The notes below the pieces were generated by a model. That model was not told the DNA's origin. It ran no database searches and worked only from the letters and a program-made list of their open reading frames with translations. From Marinoscillum sp040222955 (lineage in GTDB: Bacteria > Bacteroidota > Bacteroidia > Cytophagales > Cyclobacteriaceae), in NCBI RefSeq assembly GCF_040222955.1, contig NZ_JAVKCA010000011.1:280726-344725 (forward strand): DNA of 64,000 bases, given 5' to 3'. Below are positions 25,004-33,590 of this stretch, one piece after another. The translations under genes were made by a program, and so were the position numbers. Position 1 is the first letter of the stretch. Every line of letters starts with the position of its first letter.

Positions 25004-25173
25004 TGAAACTACTGGACTACATTCTGTTTTCATCTGCTGTCGCCTTTTTTGTGATTGGTATCTATGAAACCATGGTTTTAGGAATTGGCCATGCATATGG
25101 CATTTTTATGCTTAGCTTAGGATTGTTATTTTTATTCGGTTACAGAAAAAGTCAGCGCAAACAAGAGAAATAG
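25003..25173 (+). CDS. Small two-helix membrane protein
   Basis: A 56-residue ORF starting with the ATG of a TAATG overlap with the lptC stop. It encodes two hydrophobic helices (YILFSSAVAFFVIGIYETMV at 6-25 and GIFMLSLGLLFLFGY at about 33-47) and a basic tail RKSQRKQEK, which predicts both ends in the cytosol. Coupling to lptC and closeness to the CNNM gene (14 bp) argue for a real gene. I do not recognise the family; such small membrane proteins at this point of the cluster are plausible Lpt accessory or membrane-stability factors, but this is speculation. Confidence 0.7.
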   Translation: MKLLDYILFSSAVAFFVIGIYETMVLGIGHAYGIFMLSLGLLFLFGYRKSQRKQEK

Positions 25174-25187
25174 TATTTTTACCACCA

Positions 25188-26474
25188 ATGGAAGACCCTT
25201 CCCTTTATTTAGGAATTTTAACCTGCCTTTTGTTCTCTGCCTTTTTCTCCGGTATTGAGATTGCATTTATTTCCGCGGACAAGCTTCACATAGAGGTGAT
25301 GAGCAAAAAGGGAAGCTTCACCGGACGGGTCCTCTCAGAGATCGTCGCCAGAAGGTCTTCTTTCTTGGCCACGATGCTGGTAGGTAACAACCTGAGTATT
25401 GTCCTTTATGGCATCCTGATGGCCAAGTTTATAGAACCTTGGCTGTATACTGTGCTGCCTGAAGCCCTCAGTGAGGACATTGTAGTCCTTGTTTTGCAGT
25501 CACTTATTTCCACCCTCATTGTCCTGATCACCGCAGAATTTCTTCCTAAGAGCCTGTTTATGCTGAATCCGGATACCATGCTAACGGTGTTTGCGCTGCC
25601 TATGGCCCTCATCTATTATGCCCTGTATCCGGTGGTTTTGCTGATTGTTTTCATCTCCAGATTTATCATCACCAAGATCCTGAGGTTTGAATACTCTGAG
25701 GATAAGCCGGTGTTTGGTCTGACTGACCTCAATAACTATGTGAAGAAAAACATCCTGAACATAGAAAAGGAAGAGGATGCCGAAATAGACGCCAAGATTT
25801 TCAACAACGCCATAGAGTTTAAGACCATTCGGGTACGAGAGTGCATGATACCACGTACGGAAATACAAGCCGTGGACGTGAGTGACAAGATCGAAGAGCT
25901 CAAAAGCGCTTTTATTGATACCGGGCATTCAAAAATTTTGGTATACAAGGAGTCTATAGATGATGTGATTGGTTATTGCCACTCAGTGGAGATGTTCAAA
26001 AAGCCTGAAAAGATCAAGGACATACTTACCCCCATCATCATTGTACCGGAAACGATGCTTGCCAATGAGTTACTCATTCAGTTTATCACGGAGCGCAAGA
26101 GCATCGCACTGGTGGTGGACGAATACGGAGGTACCTCCGGCATAGTGACCATGGAAGATGTGATTGAGGAAATTTTTGGAGAAATCCGCGATGAACACGA
26201 TGACGAATACCTGGTAGAGGAAAAAATTGATGAATATAATTTCATTCTAAGTGCCCGGCATGAGGTAGATTACCTCAATGACAAATACAACTGGGGACTG
26301 CCTGTGGGCGAGTATGATACACTGGGGGGGCTTATCCTCGCTTTTCATGAAGACATCCCTACAGTCAATGAGACCATTTTAATTCCACCTTTTCATTTTA
26401 CAGTTTTCACGATGGAGGAAAACCGCATTGACAAAGTGAAACTTACACTTCTGAACAAGGAAGAATCCTTGTAA
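25188..26474 (+). CDS. CNNM/CBS/CorC_HlyC transporter-associated domain protein (hemolysin family)
   Basis: A 428-residue membrane protein. Order: DUF21/CNNM transmembrane domain with about four helices (residues 5-185; starts LGILTCLLFSAFFSGIEIAF); a CBS pair at about 205-330 (VRECMIPRTEIQAVDVSDK, VDEYGGTSGIVTMEDVIEEI); and a CorC_HlyC domain at about 345-425 (VGEYDTLGGLILAFHEDIP). Relatives include CorC-type magnesium/cobalt efflux proteins and the Bacteroidota gliding-motility protein GldE; which one applies here is uncertain. Nucleotide binding to the CBS pair is likely. Last gene before the PpiD-like gene's own promoter. Confidence 0.88.
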   Translation: MEDPSLYLGILTCLLFSAFFSGIEIAFISADKLHIEVMSKKGSFTGRVLSEIVARRSSFLATMLVGNNLSIVLYGILMAKFIEPWLYTVLPEALSEDIVVLVLQSLISTLIVLITAEFLPKSLFMLNPDTMLTVFALPMALIYYALYPVVLLIVFISRFIITKILRFEYSEDKPVFGLTDLNNYVKKNILNIEKEEDAEIDAKIFNNAIEFKTIRVRECMIPRTEIQAVDVSDKIEELKSAFIDTGHSKILVYKESIDDVIGYCHSVEMFKKPEKIKDILTPIIIVPETMLANELLIQFITERKSIALVVDEYGGTSGIVTMEDVIEEIFGEIRDEHDDEYLVEEKIDEYNFILSARHEVDYLNDKYNWGLPVGEYDTLGGLILAFHEDIPTVNETILIPPFHFTVFTMEENRIDKVKLTLLNKEESL

Positions 26475-26516
26475 ATCAAAGGTTTAGATTCATTTTTTAA
26501 TTAGTGTACATGTGGT

Positions 26517-26524
26517 TATTTTTG
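26517..26524 (+). promoter_or_regulatory. -7 promoter box for the PpiD-like gene
   Basis: TATTTTTG matches TAnnTTTG exactly and lies 31 nt before the start of the peptidyl-prolyl isomerase gene. It suggests this gene is transcribed independently of the CNNM gene that ends 42 bp upstream. Confidence 0.45.
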
Positions 26525-26555
26525 CCGTCTTTAAAAAAAACACGCACAGAAAAAT

Positions 26556-28706
26556 ATGGCGCTGATTAATACTTTAAGAAAGAGAATGGGCAAGGTCGTT
26601 GTAGGCTTTGTGGCTTTCTCTATGTTCGCATTTATCCTGACGGACCTGTTCCAATCCAACTCCGTTTTGCTGGGAGGAAATGATACTACCATTGCTGAAA
26701 TAGCCGGTAAAGACATTTCCTATGAGCAATTCCAGGCCAAGGTCAGTGAACTCTCATACATTTTTGCAATCAACAATCAGCGGGAGCCCTCATCGGATGA
26801 GATCGAAACGATTCGGGTACAGGCATGGAATGCCCTGATTCTGGACTACGCTTACAAAAGTCAATATGATGAACTTGGAATCACCGTCACCAACTCTGAG
26901 GTGGTGGATATGGTTCAGGGAAATAACATCGACCCACAGATCAAGCAGTTCTTTTCAGATCCCAACACGGGTGAGTTTAGCAGGGAGAATGTAGTAGCTT
27001 TCCTCCAGCAGCTCAACAGCGCACCTGCTCAGCAGCGTGCCTCATGGCTTTCTTTCGAAGACAGGCTGAAGCCAAACCGCATGGTAAAGAAATACGAGAA
27101 CCTTTTGGCCCTCACGAACTATGTGACCACCGCCGAGGCTAAGAGCAAATATGAAGCCCAGGGCAGCAATATGTCAGTGGATTACTTCTATGTGCCTTTC
27201 TTCAGTGTGGCCGATAGTTTGTTTACTATTTCAGAGTCTGAATTGAAAAGCTACCTGTCTGCTAACGCTGAGCAGTATCAGCGCGAAGAATCAAGAAGCC
27301 TTAACTACGTGGTGTTTCCTATTCAGCCATCGGCCGATGATACAGCCTTTGTGAAGGAGGAGATTGCCAGACTAAGAAATGGTCTCATTGGCAGCAAGAA
27401 TGATTCTACCTTTGCATTGATGAATTCAGATGGCCTGAACTCATTCCAATCCATAAGCGATCCAGGTCTTATCCCAGTTGGACTAATAGGCGCCGAAGTG
27501 GGCACCGTGACAGAACCTACACTAGTGGGTGACAAATATGCCATCAGCAAACTGTCTGCCATCACGGAAGGTGATGAGGCTTTCGTGAAAGCAAGACATA
27601 TCCTGATAGAAATGGACGGAAACTCTGAATCAGCAAAAGCTGAGGCCAGAGGGAAAGCCAATGACATCATCAGTCAACTGAAAAAGGGTGCTGACTTTGC
27701 AGAGCTTGCTGCCATCAACAGTGCCGATAAGAGCAATGCCAACAATGGTGGCGATCTGGGATGGTTTGGTGAGAATGGCAACTTTGTGCAGCCTTTCAAG
27801 GATGCGGTGTTTGCTCATAGAGGAACAGGCTTGTTGCCAAATCCTGTGGAAACTTCTTTTGGCTATCACATCATTCAGATAGACGAGCCAAAAACCAATA
27901 CGGTATACAAAGTGGCTACTATCGAGAAAGAATTGTTCGAAAGTGATGCCACCCTCAATGAAATCTACAGACAAGCGGATCTGCTGGCAGCAAATAGCTC
28001 CGATGCAGCTTCTCTGGAAGAAAATGCAAAAGAGGCCGGTCTCAACGTTCGCTCTGCAAGTGCCATTGGTAAAAACGACTCACGAGTAGGTGTGCTCACA
28101 GATGCCAGAAACATCGTATTGTGGTTATACAATGATGCTTCTGTGAATAAGGTATCTGATGTAAAGGAATTTGATGATCAGTACGTGGTAGCAGTGATGA
28201 CCGCCAGACAGCCAAAAGGGACTGCGACTTTAGCTCAGGTAGAAAATGAGATCAGGACAAAAGTGCTGAACGAGAAAAAAGCTCAATACATCAAGGATAA
28301 AATTGCCGGCCTTTCAGCATCAGACTTTGAGGGGATGAAAGCCGAGTATGGTGACAAAGCCAGGTCCGGATCCGCAGACCTTACTCTGAATAGCAACTCT
28401 TTCCCAAGTGTCGGGTTTGCGCCTGAGGCAGTTGGTGTCGCGTTCTCTCTGGACGAGGGTGAGAAAACAGCACCATTCGAAACTTCTAATGGAGTATTGG
28501 TGGTGAGTGCCACAGCTAAGAGCACACCTGAGCCATTGGATGAATATCTTTCTTACAAAACTCAGATAGCGACTGAAAGACAGGGTAGAAAGGCAGTGAT
28601 TGCTAATTTCCCGCTCTCATTCTCTCCGGTATTTGTTTCACAATCACTGGACAATGCCATTAAAGAGTTCGCTGAGATTGAGGATAAACGATACAAATTC
28701 TTTTAA
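26556..28706 (+). CDS. PpiD/SurA-like membrane-anchored peptidyl-prolyl isomerase
   Basis: A 716-residue protein: a short cytosolic N-terminus (ALINTLRKRMGK), one membrane anchor at about residues 13-31 (VVVGFVAFSMFAFILTDLF), then a SurA_N-like chaperone domain (AEIAGKDISYEQFQAKVSEL) and a parvulin rotamase domain near residues 345-450 (VKARHILIEMDG; GGDLGWFGENGNFVQPFKDAV; SFGYHIIQID). A second, more degenerate PpiC-like region follows (MKAEYGDKARSGSADLT). As in PpiD, it would help fold outer-membrane proteins leaving the Sec translocon. It ends in a strong terminator. Confidence 0.9.
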   Translation: MALINTLRKRMGKVVVGFVAFSMFAFILTDLFQSNSVLLGGNDTTIAEIAGKDISYEQFQAKVSELSYIFAINNQREPSSDEIETIRVQAWNALILDYAYKSQYDELGITVTNSEVVDMVQGNNIDPQIKQFFSDPNTGEFSRENVVAFLQQLNSAPAQQRASWLSFEDRLKPNRMVKKYENLLALTNYVTTAEAKSKYEAQGSNMSVDYFYVPFFSVADSLFTISESELKSYLSANAEQYQREESRSLNYVVFPIQPSADDTAFVKEEIARLRNGLIGSKNDSTFALMNSDGLNSFQSISDPGLIPVGLIGAEVGTVTEPTLVGDKYAISKLSAITEGDEAFVKARHILIEMDGNSESAKAEARGKANDIISQLKKGADFAELAAINSADKSNANNGGDLGWFGENGNFVQPFKDAVFAHRGTGLLPNPVETSFGYHIIQIDEPKTNTVYKVATIEKELFESDATLNEIYRQADLLAANSSDAASLEENAKEAGLNVRSASAIGKNDSRVGVLTDARNIVLWLYNDASVNKVSDVKEFDDQYVVAVMTARQPKGTATLAQVENEIRTKVLNEKKAQYIKDKIAGLSASDFEGMKAEYGDKARSGSADLTLNSNSFPSVGFAPEAVGVAFSLDEGEKTAPFETSNGVLVVSATAKSTPEPLDEYLSYKTQIATERQGRKAVIANFPLSFSPVFVSQSLDNAIKEFAEIEDKRYKFF

Positions 28707-28714
28707 AGACTTCC

Positions 28715-28744
28715 AAAGCCAGTGAATTTCACTGGCTTTTTTTT
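28715..28744 (+). terminator. Intrinsic terminator after the PpiD-like gene
   Basis: AAAGCCAGTGA and TCACTGGCTTT form a perfect 11-bp stem with a 3-nt loop, followed by further T residues to 28744. It begins 9 bp after the stop codon and ends 12 bp before the DUF493 start. Confidence 0.88.
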
Positions 28745-28755
28745 ATCTTTTAGGT

Positions 28756-29016
28756 ATGAGTTGGGATGTAGAGTCGTTCAGAGAGAAGGTTGAACTTCAG
28801 CATAGTTTTCCAGGATATTATACTTTTAAGTTCATAATACCCGTGGACAAGAAAAGCGAGCTATTGGAGGTGATACCGCCGGGAGAGATTTCCTTTAAGG
28901 AAAGCTCCGGCAAAAATTACATCAGCATCACTGCCAAAACGAAACTGCAAACAAGCCAGGCCGTACTGGATGTATATATAGCTGCCAATCAGGTAGAAGG
29001 CTGTATCGCACTATAA
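28756..29016 (+). CDS. DUF493 (YbeD-like) family protein
   Basis: An 86-residue cytosolic protein of the DUF493/YbeD family. Features: HSFPGYYTFKFIIPV at about residues 16-30, then GKNYISITAKTKLQTSQAVLDVYIAA, the alternating strands and helix of the ferredoxin-like ACT-resembling fold. E. coli YbeD is a small regulatory-looking protein near lipoate metabolism genes, but there is no lipoate gene here. It begins a short run with the pterin dehydratase and rsmI genes (14 bp and 2 bp gaps). Role unknown. Confidence 0.8.
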   Translation: MSWDVESFREKVELQHSFPGYYTFKFIIPVDKKSELLEVIPPGEISFKESSGKNYISITAKTKLQTSQAVLDVYIAANQVEGCIAL

Positions 29017-29030
29017 AAATCAAAAAGGAG

Positions 29031-29264
29031 ATGTGGAAAGAACAAGACAATAAGCTTACGAGAACCATCGAGTTTAAGGATTTTGTGTCGGCATTTGGCT
29101 TCATGGCTAAGGTGGCCATTGTGGCGGAGAAGATGAATCATCATCCTAACTGGTCTAACGTGTATAATAAAGTTTCTTTTGAGCTCACCACCCATGATGC
29201 CGGAAACACGGTGACAGAGAAAGACCGTTCCCTGGCTAAAGCGATAGACGATTTGCTGGCCTGA
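29031..29264 (+). CDS. 4a-hydroxytetrahydrobiopterin dehydratase (PCD/PhhB family)
   Basis: A 77-residue protein, slightly short for the family (about 95-105 in PhhB) but with its core intact: the signature AEKMNHHPNWSNVYNKV at about residues 37-53 holds the paired His that act in dehydration, and a second acid/base region AGNTVTEKDRSLAKAIDDL follows. It would dehydrate pterin-4a-carbinolamine. The phenylalanine-hydroxylase partner is not in the window, so pterin recycling or another cofactor role is possible. Some family members instead act as transcription coactivators. Confidence 0.88.
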   Translation: MWKEQDNKLTRTIEFKDFVSAFGFMAKVAIVAEKMNHHPNWSNVYNKVSFELTTHDAGNTVTEKDRSLAKAIDDLLA

Positions 29265-29266
29265 AC

Positions 29267-29950
29267 ATGGAGTCATCCACACGGTTATACCTGGTTCCCA
29301 CACCAATCGGAAACCTTGGAGACATCACCTTCAGGGCCGTTGAAGTTTTAAAGGGTGTGGATAGAATCCTGGCGGAAGATACCCGCACATCAGGGGTATT
29401 GCTGAAGCACTACGGCATCACCACGCCCACAGAAAGCTTTCACTCCTTTAATGAACACAAGCGAACGGAGACAATCATTTCCAGGATAAAATCCGGAGAG
29501 ATACTGGCGTTAATTACTGATGCGGGTACTCCGGGCATTTCGGATCCCGGATTCATGCTGGCCCGTGCCGCTGCTGATGAGGGGATCAAGGTAGAGTGCC
29601 TGCCAGGTGCCACGGCTTTTGTGCCAGCCCTGGTAAAGTCGGGTTTGCCTTCTGATAAATTTGTCTTTGAAGGATTTCTTCCTCATAAAAAGGGGAGACA
29701 AACGCGGTTGGAGTACCTGAAGGAAGAGCCACGGACGATGATCTTCTATGAGTCACCCCATCGACTGATGAAAACCTTAGGTCAGTTTGCTGAAGTCATG
29801 GGGCCAGATCGGAACGTATCAGTCTCGAGAGAACTCACCAAAAAGTTTGAAGAGACGGTCAATGGTACCCTTGAGGAAGTGATCGGGTATTTCGAGTCAA
29901 GAAGCATCAAAGGTGAGTTTGTGCTTATCTTAGAAGGAAAATCGAAATGA
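29267..29950 (+). CDS. rsmI: 16S rRNA (cytidine1402-2'-O)-methyltransferase RsmI
   Basis: A 227-residue tetrapyrrole-methylase-fold enzyme that 2'-O-methylates C1402 in the decoding centre. Motifs: LYLVPTPIGNLGDITFRAVE at residues 8-27, AEDTRTSGVLLKHYGI (about 36-51), ITDAGTPGISDPGF (about 83-96), and FYESPHRL. It is shorter than E. coli RsmI because it lacks the C-terminal extension. Its 3' end overlaps the inositol monophosphatase gene by 4 bp and it starts 2 bp after the pterin gene. Confidence 0.94.
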   Translation: MESSTRLYLVPTPIGNLGDITFRAVEVLKGVDRILAEDTRTSGVLLKHYGITTPTESFHSFNEHKRTETIISRIKSGEILALITDAGTPGISDPGFMLARAAADEGIKVECLPGATAFVPALVKSGLPSDKFVFEGFLPHKKGRQTRLEYLKEEPRTMIFYESPHRLMKTLGQFAEVMGPDRNVSVSRELTKKFEETVNGTLEEVIGYFESRSIKGEFVLILEGKSK

Positions 29951-30744
29951 GTATCGACCTGGAACATATCGCTCATCTTGTTGCCCGGCTCGCCAGAGAT
30001 ACCGGAGCATTCATCAGGCAGGAGGCAGCTGGGTTCTCTATGGAGCATGTGGAGCTGAAAGGAAAAAGTGATCTGGTGTCTTATGTGGACAAAGAGACCG
30101 AGAGGAAGCTTGTTACGGGTCTGAAGCAGATTTTACCAGAAGCCGGATACATCACTGAAGAAAACACCATTGTTCAGGACAGGAAGGCACATACCTGGGT
30201 CATTGATCCCCTGGATGGTACGACCAATTTTGTACATGGATTGCCAACGTATGCCATAAGTATAGGACTGATGGAGGGGGATGACGTGGTGGCCGGAGTG
30301 ATCTATGAGATCAACCGGGATGAATGTTTTGTGGCCTGGAAAGGGGGCGGTTGTTTTCTGAATGATCAAAAAATTTCAGTCACACAGGCCAATGCCATCG
30401 GTGATAGTTTATTCGCTACAGGCTTTCCTGTTTATAATTTTGAGAAACTGGATGCTTACCTGGCCATTTTAAACGAGCTCATGAAAAATGCGCACGGTCT
30501 CAGAAGAGTGGGGAGTGCTGCGGTAGACATGGCCTACGTGGCTTGTGGTCGATATGAGGCCTTCTTTGAGTATAACCTCAACCCCTGGGATGTAGCTGCC
30601 GGAGTGATCATTGTACAGGAAGCAGGGGGCACGGTTACTGATTTTCACGGGGGCAGTGAATTTTTATTTGGCCGTGAAATGGTGGCTGCCGGCCCGGTGC
30701 ATCAGGAGTTGCTACAGGTGATCCAAAAACACTGGCACGCTTAA
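29947..30744 (+). CDS. Inositol monophosphatase family protein (SuhB-like)
   Basis: A 265-residue Mg-dependent phosphatase. The family motifs appear in order: metal site TEENT near residue 74 (the usual GEE Glu pair), WVIDPLDGTTNFVHGLPTYA (about 79-98), and WDVAAGVIIVQEAGGTVTDF (about 216-235). Substrates in the family include inositol-1-phosphate, 3'-phosphoadenosine phosphates and fructose-1,6-bisphosphate; this one cannot be assigned, though the N-terminus and spacing fit inositol monophosphatase better than CysQ. Coupled to rsmI by a 4-bp overlap; convergent with the radical SAM gene, also overlapping 4 bp. Confidence 0.9.
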   Translation: MSIDLEHIAHLVARLARDTGAFIRQEAAGFSMEHVELKGKSDLVSYVDKETERKLVTGLKQILPEAGYITEENTIVQDRKAHTWVIDPLDGTTNFVHGLPTYAISIGLMEGDDVVAGVIYEINRDECFVAWKGGGCFLNDQKISVTQANAIGDSLFATGFPVYNFEKLDAYLAILNELMKNAHGLRRVGSAAVDMAYVACGRYEAFFEYNLNPWDVAAGVIIVQEAGGTVTDFHGGSEFLFGREMVAAGPVHQELLQVIQKHWHA

Positions 30745-31763
30745 GCCCAGACTTTTCCGCCTTCCGTGCAGTTTTTGCACATCTCTATCTCATCCCTTGA
30801 AGTGAGCAGCGTTTTTCTGAAAGAGGCATAGTCATCGGAATTCCAGATGTGTGCAAACGGCTGATTGGCGGCATTTCCCAATACATGATGTGCATCCTTA
30901 TCAAAGCAACAAGGGACCACTTTACCGTCCCACGTGACCACACAGGAGTGCCACATTTTCCAGCATTCGTTCAGAAGCTTGTTTTTGAGCTGATAGGTGC
31001 CGTCTGGTTGCGGGGCATATCTGGAATATTTGTCCTGTGTAGGAATTAATTCATTTCCCTGGGCATAGTCATAGATTTGGGCGGTTTTGAAGGCTACCTG
31101 ATCCACGCCGTAGGCTCTGGCCATTTTCTTGATTTCCGGGATTTCGTGTTCATTCGGTCGGACTACCAGAAATTGCCAGACAACAAATGGAGTACGGGAT
31201 TTCAGCGCTTTTTTCCATTTCAGAATGTTCTCAGTACCCTCCAGCACTTTTTTGAGCTCACCGGTTTTGCGGTATGCCTCGTAGGTTTCCTGGGTGGCTC
31301 CATCTATCGAAATGATCATCCGATCAAGGCCAGATTCCACCGTTTGCCTGGCGATCTCGTCGGTGAGGAAGTGAGCGTTGGTTGAAGTGGCCGTATAAAT
31401 TTTTTTGTTCGAGGCATATTTCACCATTTCCAGGAGCTGAGGATGAAGATAGGGCTCTCCCTGAAAGTAGAAGATGAGATAGGCCAGTGTGTCCCCGATT
31501 TCATCGATCAGCTTTGTGAAGAGTTGTTGGTCCAGTTTCCCTGTGGGGCGGGTAAATGAGCGCAAACCACTTGGACATTCGGGGCACCGGAGGTTGCATG
31601 CCGTGGTGGGTTCTATGGACAGGCTGATCGGCAGGCCCTTGATATTTGGAGTGCCGGTCTTGCGGGATCTCTGGAAGGAGGTATACACTTGAAAAGCATT
31701 AATTAGCCGTTTAAGGGTTAGCTTTGAGGCCAATTGTATGCTATCATTGATGCTGATATACAT
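30741..31763 (-). CDS. Radical SAM/SPASM domain protein
   Basis: A 340-residue enzyme. The radical SAM cluster motif CNLRCPECPSG lies near residues 57-67, followed by conserved YFQGEPYLHP. The C-terminal SPASM-like segment has Cys residues in CWKMWHSCVVTWDGKVVPCC and in EMCKNCTEGG for one or two more Fe-S clusters. Such proteins modify peptides or sugars; no precursor peptide, maturase partner or glycan cluster is adjacent, so the substrate is unknown. The start is 11 bp from the divergent DUF4105 start. It is convergent with the inositol monophosphatase gene (4-bp overlap). Confidence 0.88.
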   Translation of the reverse strand: MYISINDSIQLASKLTLKRLINAFQVYTSFQRSRKTGTPNIKGLPISLSIEPTTACNLRCPECPSGLRSFTRPTGKLDQQLFTKLIDEIGDTLAYLIFYFQGEPYLHPQLLEMVKYASNKKIYTATSTNAHFLTDEIARQTVESGLDRMIISIDGATQETYEAYRKTGELKKVLEGTENILKWKKALKSRTPFVVWQFLVVRPNEHEIPEIKKMARAYGVDQVAFKTAQIYDYAQGNELIPTQDKYSRYAPQPDGTYQLKNKLLNECWKMWHSCVVTWDGKVVPCCFDKDAHHVLGNAANQPFAHIWNSDDYASFRKTLLTSRDEIEMCKNCTEGGKVWA

Positions 31764-31774
31764 AGTTTAAACTT

Positions 31775-32992
31775 ATGAATCATTCCCCGGATATGTATTG
31801 GAGACTGCTGGTTTTTTCCCTTCTTGTTTTGTTCTTTTTTAAAAGTGAATGCCGGGAGGTGGAAGTATCCGACCAGGCAGAAATCAGCATTATGACCCTC
31901 GGCCCCTATCAGGAGGAGTTGTATTCTGCTTTTGGGCACAGCGCCATTCACTTTTCTGATCCTGAGCGCAACATCGATTGGGTGTTCAACTATGGTGTTT
32001 TTGATTTCGATCAGGAGAATTTCTATTGGAATTTTGCACGGGGCAAAATGCTGTACAAGTTGGGCCTTTCCAGGTATACGGCTTTTAAAAACCACTACGA
32101 AAGAGAAAACCGATACATCATAGAGCAGCGGCTGAACCTCACCCTTGCTGAGAAACAGGCCATGGTCGATTTCCTGACCAATAATTACAAACCGGAAAAC
32201 AGGGACTACTATTACAATTATGTATATGACAATTGTGCCACAAAAATGTATGATGTGCTGGTTGCGGTTTTTCCGGAACAGATCACATTCAATGCAGACT
32301 ATGTGGAGGAGGACAAGACCATACGTGACCTGATGGACGACTACCTGGCAGATCAGCCCTGGGGAGACTGGATTATCGATATCGGTTTGGGGATGCAGAT
32401 AGATAAGGACGCCACTCCCCGGGAGTATATGTTTTTGCCGGACTACATACAGGCCTCCTTGTCCACTGCCACACTCAGGCGGGATTCCCTGGAGGTGCCG
32501 CTGGTCGCCGAAACGGTGAATGTGTACGTGCCTACTCCGGAGGAGCAAAAGGAGGGTAAGTTTTTCACTCCCTTCAACTTCTTTGTGCTTGTGTTTTTTG
32601 TGGTTGGGTTTATCACCAATCGGGATTTTAAGAAAGAGAAACGCACGAAGTGGTTAGATCCTATGGTTTTTACGCTTGCGGGACTCATTGGCTGGTGGCT
32701 GGTGTTTTTGTGGTGGGGTACAGAGCATCTTTCCAAGGACAACCTCAACCTTCTCTGGGCCATGCCCCTTCATATTCCATTTGCGTATCTGTTGGGGGTG
32801 AAAAAATTTCAGCCTTTCCTCAGCAAATATTTTCTAGTGATCTCGGGATGGTATTTGATTTTGCTGGTCATTTGGTCAGCTCTGCCTCAACCTCTGCACA
32901 TGGCCCTGATTCCATTGATCCTGACGATGATGCTGCGTGGATTTTACATCCACTCTGACCTTCAGAAGCAGCTCAGAAAAGCCAATCGATAA
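31775..32992 (+). CDS. DUF4105 domain membrane protein
   Basis: A 405-residue protein with an N-terminal hydrophobic signal/anchor (residues 8-22, LLVFSLLVLFFF). The DUF4105 domain follows: LYSAFGHSAIHFSDPERNID at about 48-67 and YNYVYDNCATKMYDVL at about 146-161, where the conserved His and Cys could be a cysteine-peptidase-like pair, as suggested for this family. The C-terminal part has four to five membrane helices (from about residue 265). Likely an inner-membrane protein with a periplasmic enzyme-like domain; the reaction is unknown. Its 3' end overlaps the LysE gene by 20 bp. Confidence 0.82.
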   Translation: MNHSPDMYWRLLVFSLLVLFFFKSECREVEVSDQAEISIMTLGPYQEELYSAFGHSAIHFSDPERNIDWVFNYGVFDFDQENFYWNFARGKMLYKLGLSRYTAFKNHYERENRYIIEQRLNLTLAEKQAMVDFLTNNYKPENRDYYYNYVYDNCATKMYDVLVAVFPEQITFNADYVEEDKTIRDLMDDYLADQPWGDWIIDIGLGMQIDKDATPREYMFLPDYIQASLSTATLRRDSLEVPLVAETVNVYVPTPEEQKEGKFFTPFNFFVLVFFVVGFITNRDFKKEKRTKWLDPMVFTLAGLIGWWLVFLWWGTEHLSKDNLNLLWAMPLHIPFAYLLGVKKFQPFLSKYFLVISGWYLILLVIWSALPQPLHMALIPLILTMMLRGFYIHSDLQKQLRKANR

Positions 32993-33590
32993 AGTTGTAC
33001 AGACCCAATAGGATGAAGACAATCCCGGGTAGCCGATGGACGAGTAACTGATTGTCGGCAATGTTCGTAAACCGCGCACCCAGTCGGTTCACGGTGAGGA
33101 GCAGTGCAAATGTCCCCAGGGAGATGCCACAGAGGTACAGCCAGAAGTGCGCACCTGACAGAGAGATAAGCCGATGGTTCTGGAGATATGCCGTGACCGT
33201 CAACCAGAAGGGGATGGTCAATGGGTTCAGCACACCCAGGATTACGCCACGTTTAAAGCCATTTCGGCCTTTGAGCGCTGTGCTTTTGGAGAGCAGGGAC
33301 TGGCTGTTTGTTTTCGTTAGGAGGTTGGCAATGCCCAGAACCAGCATCGCCAGTGCTGTGATGATCTGAAAATTCTCTGTGAAGTAAGGTTTTTCGCTTA
33401 AAAAAATCTGAAAGCGAACGGTCACTCCGGCATAGACAAACTCTGTGATGGATGCTGCCAAGGCAAAAAAGAAGGCCGCACGCCCATGTTTTTGCACGGA
33501 GAGTTGCATGCTCGTGATGTTGATGGTGCCCGGAGGGATGGATCCCAGGTAGCTTACCACAAAAGCGATGATCATCACCTGTGTACTCAC
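32973..33590 (-). CDS. LysE family amino-acid exporter
   Basis: A 205-residue inner-membrane protein with six hydrophobic helices. The N-terminal GSIPPGTINITSMQLSVQKH (about residues 16-35) is the LysE/RhtB signature, and GVILGVLNPLTIPFWL (about 114-129) is the second-half repeat. These transporters export amino acids or small metabolites. Its start overlaps the ATP-grasp gene by 4 bp, and that gene overlaps the DinB gene, so the three are coupled. Substrate unknown; an amino acid or dipeptide made by the ATP-grasp enzyme is a reasonable guess. Confidence 0.85.
   Translation of the reverse strand: MSTQVMIIAFVVSYLGSIPPGTINITSMQLSVQKHGRAAFFFALAASITEFVYAGVTVRFQIFLSEKPYFTENFQIITALAMLVLGIANLLTKTNSQSLLSKSTALKGRNGFKRGVILGVLNPLTIPFWLTVTAYLQNHRLISLSGAHFWLYLCGISLGTFALLLTVNRLGARFTNIADNQLLVHRLPGIVFILLGLYNFIDWLF

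Noticed and set aside
31718..32548. 276-residue open frame antisense to the DUF4105 gene
   Set aside because: Long but without domain features, while the sense strand has a signal peptide, DUF4105 motifs and membrane helices.
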